A stretch of DNA of 64,000 nt from contig CAAGCF010000036.1 in assembly GCA_900768265.1 (NCBI GenBank), positions 62,001 through 126,000 on the forward strand. Direction: 5' to 3'. The translations under genes and the position numbers were made by a program. The notes beneath the pieces are model-generated. The model saw only the letters and a list, made by a program, of their open reading frames with translations. It searched no databases and was not told where the DNA came from. Below, one piece after another: positions 51,328 to 60,173 of the stretch (within the stretch, counting starts at the first letter, position 1; every line of letters begins with the position of its first letter). The stretch is from an uncultured Collinsella sp. GTDB lineage: Bacteria > Actinomycetota > Coriobacteriia > Coriobacteriales > Coriobacteriaceae.

Positions 51328-52404
51328 TTACACATTAAAGCGGAAGTGCACGACGTCGCCATCGGCCATGACATACTCTTTACCCTCGATGCGCAGCTTG
51401 CCGGCAGCCTTGGCGCCCTGCTCGCCACCGAGCTCGATGTAGTCGTCGTAGCCAATGACCTCGGCCTTAATAAAGCCGCGCTCAAAGTCGGTGTGAATGA
51501 CACCGGCGGCCTGCGGAGCGGTCGCGCCCTGGCGTACCGTCCAAGCCTTGACCTCCATCTCGCCAGCCGTAAAGAACGACTGCAGGCCAAGCAGCTTGTA
51601 GGCTGCCTGCGCGAGCACGTCCAGACCGGGCTGCTCCAGGCCCAAGCTCTCCAGGTAATCGGCGGCATCCTCGGGATCGAGCTCAGAAAGCTCGGCCTCG
51701 ATCTTGGCGCAGATGGGCAACGGCTTGACGCCATCGATGGGCGCCAGGTCCTCGTTGAGCATATCCTCGTCCACGTTGGCCACGTACAGAATGGGCTTCA
51801 TAGTGAGCAGGAACAGGCCCTTGGCGGCGGCACGCTCCTCGTCGGTCATCTCCATGGACGCGGCTCGCTTGCCCTCGTTGAGCCAAGCGAGCAGGCGCTT
51901 GGCCACCTCGAACTTGGGCATGAGCTCTTTGTCGCGCTTGGCCTCCTTCTCGAGCTTGGGCAGCTGCTTCTCGAGCGTGCCCATGTCGGCCAGGATGAGC
52001 TCGGTCATGATGGTGTCGGCATCGCCGGCGGGATCGACAAACTCGCCCGTGCGGCCCACCTCACGCATGACGTTGGGGTCCTTAAAGTAGCGCACGACCT
52101 CGCAGATGGCGTCGGTCTCGCGGATGTTTGCCAAGAACTGGTTGCCCAGGCCCTCGCCCTCGTTGGCACCCTTCACCAGGCCAGCGATGTCGACGAACTC
52201 GACCGTCGCCGGCACAATGCGGCCGGGGTTAACGATGTCGGCGAGCTTTTGCAGGCGGCTATCGGGCACATCGACGATACCCACGTTGGGGTCGATCGTG
52301 GCAAACGGGTAGTTGGCGGCAAGGCCGGTCTTTTTGGTAAGCGCGGTGAACAGCGTCGACTTGCCCACGTTGGGCAGGCCCACGATACCGATGGAAAGGG
52401 ACAC
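51328..52404 (-). CDS. ychF: Redox-regulated ATPase YchF (Obg-like)
   Basis: This 358-residue protein has the G1 motif GLPNVGKSTLF (about 8-18), the G3 region DIAGLVKGANEGEGLGNQFL and NVDE in place of the GTPase NKxD. That substitution explains why the family prefers ATP. The C-terminal TGS domain shows VRQGATAPQAAGVIHTDFERGF. YchF links to translation and oxidative stress in bacteria. The start is GTG 52404, with AAAAGGAG upstream. Confidence 0.95.
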   Translation of the reverse strand: MSLSIGIVGLPNVGKSTLFTALTKKTGLAANYPFATIDPNVGIVDVPDSRLQKLADIVNPGRIVPATVEFVDIAGLVKGANEGEGLGNQFLANIRETDAICEVVRYFKDPNVMREVGRTGEFVDPAGDADTIMTELILADMGTLEKQLPKLEKEAKRDKELMPKFEVAKRLLAWLNEGKRAASMEMTDEERAAAKGLFLLTMKPILYVANVDEDMLNEDLAPIDGVKPLPICAKIEAELSELDPEDAADYLESLGLEQPGLDVLAQAAYKLLGLQSFFTAGEMEVKAWTVRQGATAPQAAGVIHTDFERGFIKAEVIGYDDYIELGGEQGAKAAGKLRIEGKEYVMADGDVVHFRFNV

Positions 52405-52517
52405 GACAGCTCCTTTTGGTACAGTACTTCAAACAGTATAAGTATAGCGCCGCCGCAGCATCCGGGCGAATCCGGACACCACGGCGGCGCAAATGAAGCA
52501 GAGATAGAGCTCGCTGA

Positions 52518-53771
52518 CTAGTCCGCGAGCTTCTCCACCTGATCGAGCATCTTGTCAAGCTTGGCCTTTGCCTCGGCCTTGGCCTTCTGGGCCTCTTCGT
52601 GGGCCTTGGCCTTCTGAGCGGCCTTTTCCTCGGCCTCGGGGTCGACAACGACCAGATTGGACGCATCGTGCTCGACCAGCTTGAGCGCATGCTCGGGGCA
52701 CACCTTGACGCAGGCTCCGCAACCTAGGCAATACGTGGACTCCAATGCAAAGCGACCGCTTCCCACCAAATCGCAGGCAAACGTGGGGCACACGTTGACG
52801 CACTCGCCGCACGACGTGCACTTGTCAAAATCGCATTCCGGCGTGCTCACCTGCATGTTCTGTGCAAGCTCGGGGTGGTTTTGCAACGTTGAGAGCACCA
52901 GTTGGCGCCCGTGCGTGAGCGAACGACGACGCTTGGTCGTCGTGGTGCCGCACATGGTGTTGAGCGTGCGCTCCAGCTGGGTAATCTGATGGCGGTGGGC
53001 CTTCAACTTCTGCGTCACCGAGGCCAGTGCCGCCGTCGCCGGGTTGAGCTTAGTCACGGTTAGGCCCGTGGTGCGGGCAATCTTATCCATGTACTCCTTG
53101 CGCTCGTACTCGCGGCGCTTATGGCACTTGAGGCTCTTGGGGTCGACCTCCAGGCCCATGCCCGTACCCGCCCACTCCTCGGCGGTAGCAATGGCCTCGC
53201 CCAGAATGTCCTCACCGCCGGTGTTGCGGCATTTATCGCACACGCCCAACGGCAGGTACACACTCACGTTGGGATAGTCCGCCAGTACCGAGAACCAGGT
53301 CTCGGCCGTAACATCGCCCACGCAGGCGACGACGACCTCGTTTTCGCGCGGCATGCGCTTGAGGGCGCGCGTGCAGGTGACGTAGGCGGTCTCGTGGCTC
53401 GTAGCAGCAGAGACGATATCGTCATACAGGTTTTTGGGCGCCAGGCGCGGCGAGATGATCGCCTCGGTCGGACAGGCAGCGGCGCACAGGCCGCACTTGC
53501 GACAGGAGTCAAGGATCTCAATGGCGTCTTCCTCGACCTCGATAGCGTTGACCGGACACACGTCCATGCACGCGGTGCAGCCGCTCTTTTCGTTTTTGCA
53601 GGTCAGGCACGGAATGGTGTTGCCGCGCGGGCGCTCCTTGTAGTCGGCAGGATTCCACTGCGGCGCCGACGGATCGAGTGCATCGGTCACGCCGCCAAGC
53701 GGGTTTTTAAGAAAGTCGAAACCCTTGCTGATCTCAATAATGTCATCAAACAGATCGTGTTCCTGCGCCAT
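52518..53771 (-). CDS. Polyferredoxin-type 4Fe-4S protein
   Basis: This 417-residue protein has four ferredoxin-type clusters: CTACMDVCPVNA and CRKCGLCAAACPTEA near the N-terminus, and CTSCGECVNVCPTFAC and CLGCGACVKVCPEHA near residues 325-370. A charged alpha-helical tail (AKAHEEAQKAKAEAKAK) ends it. The middle third lacks clusters but contains CDKCRNTGG and a further KCHKRRE. It resembles the domain arrangement of electron-carrying proteins of anaerobes, but I cannot name a partner. GGAGGGG precedes ATG 53771. Confidence 0.82.
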   Translation of the reverse strand: MAQEHDLFDDIIEISKGFDFLKNPLGGVTDALDPSAPQWNPADYKERPRGNTIPCLTCKNEKSGCTACMDVCPVNAIEVEEDAIEILDSCRKCGLCAAACPTEAIISPRLAPKNLYDDIVSAATSHETAYVTCTRALKRMPRENEVVVACVGDVTAETWFSVLADYPNVSVYLPLGVCDKCRNTGGEDILGEAIATAEEWAGTGMGLEVDPKSLKCHKRREYERKEYMDKIARTTGLTVTKLNPATAALASVTQKLKAHRHQITQLERTLNTMCGTTTTKRRRSLTHGRQLVLSTLQNHPELAQNMQVSTPECDFDKCTSCGECVNVCPTFACDLVGSGRFALESTYCLGCGACVKVCPEHALKLVEHDASNLVVVDPEAEEKAAQKAKAHEEAQKAKAEAKAKLDKMLDQVEKLAD

Positions 53772-53921
53772 GCGCGGCCCCTCCCTGAGCAGTGCAAACA
53801 AGCAAGAGATAATGATACGCTATCGGTCCACACCTCGGGCAAATTACACGCGGTGCACCTTGAGGGAAATAACCCATAGCCTATCGCCGCCTCGATTGCA
53901 CAAGGTCAATCAAGTGCCAAG

Positions 53922-54989
53922 CTATGCCTCGCACATGAGCTGCACAAGCTTTTGTTTGGTCACTTTTGTCTGCTCGTTGGCCATATTGCGTTCGTTTCTA
54001 AAGGCCGCATCCGCAACGCTCATCAGGTCGGCATCGGTAATCTCACCAAGCCCCAGCTCCTCAAGCGTCGTCGGCAGACCGACGCGCTGGCAAAACTCGA
54101 GCACTTGATTAAGCTCGGACGCACGCTCCAGGCGCAGCTGTACCACCAGACCAAACGCTACGGCCTCGCCGTGCATGGCCTTGCACTCGGGCAAAATCGT
54201 CAGGCCGTTGGCAATGGCATGAGCGAGCGCTAGGCCGCCACTCTCAAAGCCAACACCCGAAAGCAGAATATTGCACTCGATCAGGCGCTCAACCGCTGGC
54301 GATGTACGACCCTTTTTGAGATCGCGCTTGGCAGCGACGCCGCACTCCATGAGCGTGTCATAACAGGCACGAGCCGCAACCAGGGCCAAGTGACCCGGCG
54401 TGCCACCGTGCTCGTTGGCGCCGTGCGCCGCGGCGCACGAACGCGCCTCGAAGTACGTTGCCAGCGCATCGCCCATACCAGCGACCGTCATACGCAGCGG
54501 GGCCGCCGCGACCACGTTGGTATCGACCACGACCAGGCCTGGATTCTTCTCGAGCATCAGGTAGCGGTCGAACGACCCATCCTCGTGATACAGCACCGAA
54601 ATCGCGCTGCACGGACCGTCCATCGAAGCCGCCGTGGGGCATACGCACAACGGCAGCTCGGCATAAAACGCAACAGCTTTTGCGATATCGAGCATCTTGC
54701 CGCCGCCAATACCCACCACCATGTCGCAATACTCAGCCCGGGCTTCCTTAGCCATTTCGACAACGGCCTCTTCCGTACACGGACCGTTGTAAATCTTAAA
54801 GAACGGCTCGCTTAGATCTTCATCCAGAAATCCATCGACAATCTGCCTGCACAGCCGATCCTCGGTGCCCTGGTCAAACAAGACATAGGCAGCGCAGCCC
54901 AACCATGACAAATACTTGCCCTGACGCGAGAGCTCACCCGGCCCCTGAACATATCGTCCGGGACCGCCATAAACCATGGGAAGCGCCAT
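53922..54989 (-). CDS. Glycerol dehydrogenase, copy 1
   Basis: This 355-residue NAD-dependent enzyme oxidises glycerol to dihydroxyacetone. It shows VGIGGGKMLDIAKAVAFY (NAD site), GMGDALATYFEA with a metal ligand Asp, and ALAHAIANGLTILPECKAMHGEAVAFG with the metal-binding His residues. It differs considerably from the second copy next to it (55103-56203), so this is an old duplication. It lies downstream of copy 2 and of the alcohol dehydrogenase on the same strand. Confidence 0.9.
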   Translation of the reverse strand: MALPMVYGGPGRYVQGPGELSRQGKYLSWLGCAAYVLFDQGTEDRLCRQIVDGFLDEDLSEPFFKIYNGPCTEEAVVEMAKEARAEYCDMVVGIGGGKMLDIAKAVAFYAELPLCVCPTAASMDGPCSAISVLYHEDGSFDRYLMLEKNPGLVVVDTNVVAAAPLRMTVAGMGDALATYFEARSCAAAHGANEHGGTPGHLALVAARACYDTLMECGVAAKRDLKKGRTSPAVERLIECNILLSGVGFESGGLALAHAIANGLTILPECKAMHGEAVAFGLVVQLRLERASELNQVLEFCQRVGLPTTLEELGLGEITDADLMSVADAAFRNERNMANEQTKVTKQKLVQLMCEA

Positions 54990-55020
54990 ACGAGAATCCG
55001 CCCTTTCATCAACAACAATT

Positions 55021-55049
55021 GGTGCAAAGCAACCTGACCCCTTTGCACC
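55021..55049. repeat. GGTGCAAAG hairpin
   Basis: GGTGCAAAG (55021-55029) and CTTTGCACC (55041-55049) have an 11-base loop containing CTGACC. The style matches the ATGTGACAAAGG elements. It is in the short gap upstream of glycerol dehydrogenase copy 1. Confidence 0.7.
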
Positions 55050-55057
55050 ATAGCAAA

Positions 55058-55090
55058 AAGGGGCAAAGCCATCTGCCGGCTTTGCCCCTT
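55058..55090 (-). terminator. Terminator between the two glycerol dehydrogenases (minus strand)
   Basis: AAGGGGCAAAGCC (55058-55070) and GGCTTTGCCCCTT (55078-55090) form a strong stem. On the minus strand it continues into TTTTT (complement of 55055-55059). It lies 12 bp after the stop of copy 2. Confidence 0.85.
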
Positions 55091-55102
55091 CCTTAGCTTG
55101 AT

Positions 55103-56203
55103 TTACTCATCCATGAGATAGTAGTGGCCCAGCGCGTCGGCACCCAGGATGGCGTTTGCGACCATCTCGGGCGTCACCTCAAACGGCATGTTGCACATGG
55201 TGTCCTCGGGCGCGCACGCGGCCTCGGCAACGACCATGGTCTGCTCGCGCGTAAGCTCGGCAACGCCAAGTTCCTTCATCGTAACCGGCAGGCCCAGCTC
55301 AATGCAGAAGCCCAAGACTTCCTCGAGCTTCTCGGTCGGGGCATCCTCGAGTACCAGCTGGACGATAGTGCCAAAGGCGACCTTCTCGCCGTGATACATG
55401 CCGTGGCACTCGGGCAGCATCGTCAGGCCATTGTGGATGGCATGAGCAGCAGCAAGGCCCGAGCTCTCAAAGCCAATGCCGGAGAGCAGCGTGTTTGCCT
55501 CGATGATGTGCTCCACGGCAGGCGTCAGCGCACCCTTCTCCAACGCGACCTTGGCCTTCACGCCATCGGCCATAAGCGTCTCGTAGCAGAGCTTGGCGAG
55601 TGCCAGACCAGCCATACCGCCCTTGCCGCCGGCGCAAGTGCCGCCGTCGGCATCATGCGTCGCCTGGGCCTCAAAGTAGGTTGCGAGCGCATCGCCCATA
55701 CCGGAAACCGTCAGGCGCACCGGGCTCGCCGCGATAACCGTCGTATCCATCAGGACAATGTTGGGGTTTGCCTTAAGGAACAGGTACTTATCGAACTGGC
55801 CGTCATCGGTGTAGAGCACCGAAAGTGCCGAGCACGGTGCATCGGTCGAGGCGATGGTGGGGCAAATGATAACCGGGGACTCCAGGTAATAGGCGACGGC
55901 CTTCGCGGTGTCGAGGATCTTGCCGCCGCCGACGCCGACGATGATGTCGCAACCGTTGCCGCGAGCGAGCGCAACCAGACGATCGACCTCGCCCTTGGAG
56001 CACTCGCCGTTAAAGTCCTCAAACAGCAGCTCGGCTTTAGCCTCGGCAAAGCCGCCCTCGATCTTGGCACCGACGCGCTTCTTGCCCGAAGGCGTCACGA
56101 TGACGAGGGCCTTAGCACCGAGCGGCTCGACATAGGAGCCGAGCTTGGCCAGCTCGTCCGGGCCCTGGATGTACTTGCTGGGGCTATTGAAAATTGCAGC
56201 CAT
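55103..56203 (-). CDS. Glycerol dehydrogenase, copy 2
   Basis: This 366-residue enzyme has VGVGGGKILDTAKAVAYYLE, VSGMGDALATYFEAQATHDADG and AAAHAIHNGLTMLPECHGMYHGEKVAFG, all family hallmarks of metal-dependent glycerol dehydrogenases. It is a tandem paralogue of the gene at 53922. ATG 56203 is 83 bp after the alcohol dehydrogenase stop, with a terminator hairpin between them. The two copies may serve different substrates, since several members use other 1,2-diols. Confidence 0.9.
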   Translation of the reverse strand: MAAIFNSPSKYIQGPDELAKLGSYVEPLGAKALVIVTPSGKKRVGAKIEGGFAEAKAELLFEDFNGECSKGEVDRLVALARGNGCDIIVGVGGGKILDTAKAVAYYLESPVIICPTIASTDAPCSALSVLYTDDGQFDKYLFLKANPNIVLMDTTVIAASPVRLTVSGMGDALATYFEAQATHDADGGTCAGGKGGMAGLALAKLCYETLMADGVKAKVALEKGALTPAVEHIIEANTLLSGIGFESSGLAAAHAIHNGLTMLPECHGMYHGEKVAFGTIVQLVLEDAPTEKLEEVLGFCIELGLPVTMKELGVAELTREQTMVVAEAACAPEDTMCNMPFEVTPEMVANAILGADALGHYYLMDE

Positions 56204-56235
56204 AACTATCCCATTCTCTAAAAGAAAAAAGAAAG

Positions 56236-56265
56236 GGGCTCCGTACGGATACGTGCGGAGCCCCT
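56236..56265 (-). terminator. Terminator of the alcohol dehydrogenase gene (minus strand)
   Basis: GGGGCTCCG (56236-56244) and CGGAGCCCC (56257-56265) enclose 12 bases. On the minus strand they are followed by TTTCTTTTTTCTTTT (complement of 56221-56235). The hairpin shares the GGAGC core with the hairpin at 57551. Confidence 0.88.
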
Positions 56266-56286
56266 CGTTACGATAACAAGAGTCGA

Positions 56287-57510
56287 TTAGAAATCGATGT
56301 CGGTGTCGTAGTAGCAGGCCTTGAGGATCTTCTCGAAGTCGGCAGCCTTGGTCTCACGCGGGTTCTCGGGCGTGCAGGCGTCCTGCTCGGCGTTCGCGGC
56401 GATCTCGGGGAGCTTCGCGAGGAACTCCTCCTCGGAGACCATCTGCGGGTTCTCGGCGTCGACCTTCACGCCGCCATTCGCGTAATCCTTGATGGACTGC
56501 GGAATGTTGAGCTGGTCGTTGAGGTCGCGAATCTTCTGGACGAGCGAGGCGATGAGCTCCTCGTTGGTCTCGCCGGGAAGGTGCAGGATCTCCTTGGCCA
56601 CGTAAGCGTAGCGCTCGGCAGCACGCGGGTCCTTGGAGTTCCACTGGATGACCTTGCCCAGGTACATGGCGTTAGCAGCACCGTGGATGATGTGACCGTT
56701 CTCGAAGGCAGCACCGGTCTTGTGAGCCATGGAGTGGACGATGCCGAGCAGGCCCGAGGAGAAGGCGATACCGGCGATGCACTGAGCCTCGTGCATGTGC
56801 TGACGGGCCTCATGGTCGCCAGCATAGGACTTGGGCAGCCACTCGACGATCTCGCGGATGCCGTGCAGAGCGTTGGCGTCGGTGAACATGGAAGCACAAG
56901 TGGAAACGTAAGCCTCCATGCAGTGGGTCAGAGCATCCATGCCGGTGTGAGCGCACAGCTTGGCGGGCATGGTGTAGGTGAGCTCCGGGTCGACGATGGC
57001 GACATCAGGGGTGATGTTGAAGTCGGCCAGCGGGTACTTGATGCCCTTGGCGTAGTCGGTGATGACGGAGAAGGCAGTGACCTCGGTAGCGGTGCCGGAG
57101 GTAGAGGAGATGGCGCAGAAATGAGCCTTCTGACGCAGCTCGGGGAAGCTGAACGGCTGGATGATGTTATCGAAGGACTCCTCGGGATACTCGTAGAAGA
57201 CCCACATGGCCTTAGCGGCATCGATGGGCGAGCCGCCGCCGATGGCGATAATCCAGTCGGGCTCGAACTCGCGCATGGCCTCGGCGCCCTTCATGACCGT
57301 CTCGATGGACGGGTCGGACTCGACGCCCTCGAACAGCTTGACCTCGAAACCGCCTTCCTTAAGGTCGTTCTCGACGTCCTGCAGGAATCCGCCGCGGCGC
57401 ATAGAGCTGCCGCCAGAAACGATGATGGCCTTCTTGCCCTTGAGGTTCTTCACCTCGTGGCGAGCGCCCTCACCAAAGTACAGATCGCGAGGATTGGTAA
57501 AACGTCCCAT
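56287..57510 (-). CDS. Iron-containing alcohol dehydrogenase
   Basis: This 407-residue enzyme has the NAD site IIAIGGGSPIDAAKAMWVFYE, ISSTSGTATEVTAFSVIT, the iron ligand region HTGMDALTHCMEAYVS and a His ligand in IVHSMAHKTGAAFENGHIIHGAANA. It reduces aldehydes or oxidises alcohols in fermentation. GGAGG precedes ATG 57510. The 5' leader contains a strong inverted repeat. The gene begins the minus-strand glycerol/alcohol dehydrogenase block, though terminators separate the members. Confidence 0.92.
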   Translation of the reverse strand: MGRFTNPRDLYFGEGARHEVKNLKGKKAIIVSGGSSMRRGGFLQDVENDLKEGGFEVKLFEGVESDPSIETVMKGAEAMREFEPDWIIAIGGGSPIDAAKAMWVFYEYPEESFDNIIQPFSFPELRQKAHFCAISSTSGTATEVTAFSVITDYAKGIKYPLADFNITPDVAIVDPELTYTMPAKLCAHTGMDALTHCMEAYVSTCASMFTDANALHGIREIVEWLPKSYAGDHEARQHMHEAQCIAGIAFSSGLLGIVHSMAHKTGAAFENGHIIHGAANAMYLGKVIQWNSKDPRAAERYAYVAKEILHLPGETNEELIASLVQKIRDLNDQLNIPQSIKDYANGGVKVDAENPQMVSEEEFLAKLPEIAANAEQDACTPENPRETKAADFEKILKACYYDTDIDF

Positions 57511-57550
57511 ACTGTGCCTCCTAAACAAGCCCCTCTTAGACTTGCGTATA

Positions 57551-57577
57551 TAACGGAGCACCCGATTGGCTCCGTTA
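57551..57577. promoter_or_regulatory. Leader inverted repeat upstream of the alcohol dehydrogenase
   Basis: TAACGGAGC (57551-57559) and GCTCCGTTA (57569-57577) enclose nine bases, about 40-67 bp upstream of ATG 57510 on the minus strand. It could be an operator or an RNA hairpin in the leader. The remainder of the region 57511-58008 (498 bp) has no supportable gene; CCACATGCGGGTAAACTAGACC-like sequence near 57950 is a candidate promoter for the next plus-strand gene. Confidence 0.5.
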
Positions 57578-58008
57578 GGACCATTTTGTGCGTCGCCGGC
57601 GATAGCGACGCAATGTCTAAACGTCTCAACGCTCAGACAAACACTATTTTACCGTTCTGGTTGGTCAGTTATTCACCTAAAGCCAACAATGATGAAACGT
57701 TTTTTCTATCCCTGAAGACCCTTGTGGGGCATTCATACTCCCAAGCTGGGCAAACGTTTTATCAGGGTTGACCACATATCCCGGGTAGGACTGTGCCCCT
57801 CCAAAATGTGCCCCGTTCGCCGCCAAAAATCGACCGTTTACGGCACTGTGATACCACCCGCGCAACTGAGGTGCCGACATTTGTGCGACATCCGTCTTCG
57901 TGGTGCAAAGGTGCAAGTCCAAGTGCGGCACCCCCGGTGTGCCACATGCGGGTAAACTAGACCTTTATATAGAGACATTTGAACCCTAACCGCAGCAAAG
58001 GAGGCCCC

Positions 58009-59085
58009 ATGGCATTCGATCCCATTCAAGAGGATTGCCATCGCCTCGTTCTTGAGGCCTTGCGCCGCGACAATATCCCGCTCACCGACGGCCCCGCCGT
58101 CGAGCGTCTGATGGAGCAATTCACCCGCAACCCCGCGCCGCTCATCGTGCACGATCGCGACCGCGCCGGGCACCTCATTGCCAAGGTGGTCGAGGCTGTC
58201 GACTACCGCATCCCTTTTATCCCCGACGACGCCCAGGCAGAGCAAGAAGAAGCCGCAGCCGAGAACATGCTCCGCGAGGCAGCCGCGCTCGATCCGGCCA
58301 ACTGGGATGCCCAGCGCATGCTGACGGCGCTCACCGCCGAATCCAACGAGGAATACGTACAGTATCTAGTGTCCAAGTGCGACGAGGTGGAGCACGATTT
58401 GGCGCTCAAGATCGCCTCGGCGCAGGACCCCTACGAGCGTGAGGCCGCAGGCGACCTGACCCGCCGTCCCTACCTGCGCTGGCTTGCCGCCTTGGCATCG
58501 CGCGCGCTCATTAGCGGCCGCTACCGCATGTCGCTGGATGCCGCGAATCGCAGCCTGGACTTTGCGCCCAACGACCCCGCTGGCGTCCGCCATACCGCGA
58601 TGCTTGCCATGGCAAAGCTCGAATACCCTGCCGAGGAGCTCAAGCGTTTTCGTTCCGCCCACTCCGTGCCCTATCTTGCCAACACGCCGCTGCGCCGCCG
58701 TCCCAAGGACGCGGAGCGCGACCTGGACCCGTGGACGCTCATCGCGCTGATGAGCGCAGCCTGGCGCGAGCTGGACTACGAAGGCGCCGAACACTACCTG
58801 CGCATCCTGGTGCGCTCATGCCCACACGCGGCCGAGGCGCTCTACTTCCAAACCGAGTTTCCCGATGGCGTCTATGCCCGCGTCAACGTAGGTCCGGGCT
58901 CCACCGACGAGCTTGTCCTTGCCCTGTCCGAGGCGACACCGGTGCTGCAGGAGGGCCTAGGCGCGCCCGACAACGCCAGCTTTGCCGCCTGGGTCGCCAC
59001 CAACGACATCGTGCGCTCCCAGATCGACGAACGAATCCTGCGCGCGGCCGAACAGGGATTGCCGTTTAAGGGAGGAGACCTCTAA
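58009..59085 (+). CDS. Helical-repeat protein of unknown function, copy 1
   Basis: This 358-residue all-helical protein has TPR-like pairs (EEAAAENMLREAAALDPANWDAQRML, YRMSLDAANRSLDFAPNDPAG, EGAEHYLRILVRSCPHAAEALYF). It has no signal peptide or membrane segment. AAAGGAGG supports ATG 58009. Its TAA overlaps the ATG of a second helical protein, and the MurT-GatD fusion follows, so the three may form one transcript. I cannot assign a function. Confidence 0.72.
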   Translation: MAFDPIQEDCHRLVLEALRRDNIPLTDGPAVERLMEQFTRNPAPLIVHDRDRAGHLIAKVVEAVDYRIPFIPDDAQAEQEEAAAENMLREAAALDPANWDAQRMLTALTAESNEEYVQYLVSKCDEVEHDLALKIASAQDPYEREAAGDLTRRPYLRWLAALASRALISGRYRMSLDAANRSLDFAPNDPAGVRHTAMLAMAKLEYPAEELKRFRSAHSVPYLANTPLRRRPKDAERDLDPWTLIALMSAAWRELDYEGAEHYLRILVRSCPHAAEALYFQTEFPDGVYARVNVGPGSTDELVLALSEATPVLQEGLGAPDNASFAAWVATNDIVRSQIDERILRAAEQGLPFKGGDL

Positions 59086-60128
59086 TGGATCCGAGCGTCT
59101 ACATCCCCGCCTATCTGGAGCGCACCTATCTGGCGTCGCACCCCGAACTCACCGATGCAGCACGCGAGCTTGTCCATAACGACATCAGCGCAAACCCTCA
59201 CAAGTATGCGCAGACCGAGCATGCCCAAGCGCTGCTGTCCTATGCCGGCGTTCATCGTCATTTGCTCGACGAGCTTCGTCGCATCGAGGACATGGGCAGC
59301 GACGAGGAGTTTGAGCAGACGCGCAACCGCCTGTTCGACGACATGCGTGACGAGCTGCTCAAGATCGTCCGCGTCGATGCGCTGGCCGTCGACGCCCAGT
59401 TGCTCGCCATCATCCTGGCGGACACGCCCGTCGATGCCTGCCTGGGTGACTTGATGAAGCTCGAGACGAGTACGGCCGACTACCTGCAGCAGAGCGTGCC
59501 TGGGTTCGACATGGAGGCCCCGCACTACTGGGCCAATAATGTTTTGGCCGACGGTGTCACCGCAGCAGACCTTACCCTGAGCGAGCCGGCGCTTATTGGC
59601 TGGCTTCACACGCTCGAGGCCATCTCGCAGTTGTGCATGGCGAGCGCTCGTTACCGTGCTGCCGCCAACTATTCTCGCCGCGTCCTTAAGGCGGAGGGCT
59701 ATCCCACCCGGGCCGCCGGCACCGTGTTGCTTGCCCTCGCCCGCTTGGAAGACCAGGACGGTTTTTTTGCCCTGGCGCATCAGCTCGAGGAACAGATGGG
59801 GGCAGACGCACTCGAGAACTCCCCCTGGTACCTGCTCGCCCGCACGATTCTGCTGTTCAAAACAAACAAGATGCGCCCGGCGACGCGCGCGCTGCGTGAG
59901 TTCGCCAACCGTTGCGAGGGCGGCGCGTTCTTCTTGCTGAACCCCATGTACCAGACGCCGTATCTTCCCTGCCGACCCGAGCCGCGCGACCCCTGGGACC
60001 TCTCGCACCAGGCGGTTTGGGAAGCCGACGGCATTATCTCGGACACCCCCGACTTTGCCCCCTGGGCCAACGCCTGCGAAGACGTATCGCAGCTTGCCCA
60101 GGAATTTGCGCGCCGCTACGGCTTTTAG
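59085..60128 (+). CDS. Helical-repeat protein of unknown function, copy 2
   Basis: This 347-residue protein starts MDPSVYIPAYLERTY and continues with helical pairs (EEFEQTRNRLFDDMRDELLKI, ISQLCMASARYRAAANYSRR, ARTILLFKTNKMRPATRALREF). It shares the length and helical layout of the preceding gene, so it is probably a distant duplicate. The ATG at 59085 overlaps the previous stop. It ends 45 bp before the MurT-GatD fusion. Confidence 0.7.
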   Translation: MDPSVYIPAYLERTYLASHPELTDAARELVHNDISANPHKYAQTEHAQALLSYAGVHRHLLDELRRIEDMGSDEEFEQTRNRLFDDMRDELLKIVRVDALAVDAQLLAIILADTPVDACLGDLMKLETSTADYLQQSVPGFDMEAPHYWANNVLADGVTAADLTLSEPALIGWLHTLEAISQLCMASARYRAAANYSRRVLKAEGYPTRAAGTVLLALARLEDQDGFFALAHQLEEQMGADALENSPWYLLARTILLFKTNKMRPATRALREFANRCEGGAFFLLNPMYQTPYLPCRPEPRDPWDLSHQAVWEADGIISDTPDFAPWANACEDVSQLAQEFARRYGF

Positions 60129-60173
60129 CGACGCGATCGCCCCGACCATGTCATCTATGTTAGGAACGGCTTC

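Noticed and set aside
57677..57931. 84-residue minus-strand reading frame in the alcohol dehydrogenase upstream region
   Set aside because: There is no ribosome site or protein-like pattern, and it overlaps the probable promoter of the gene at 58009.
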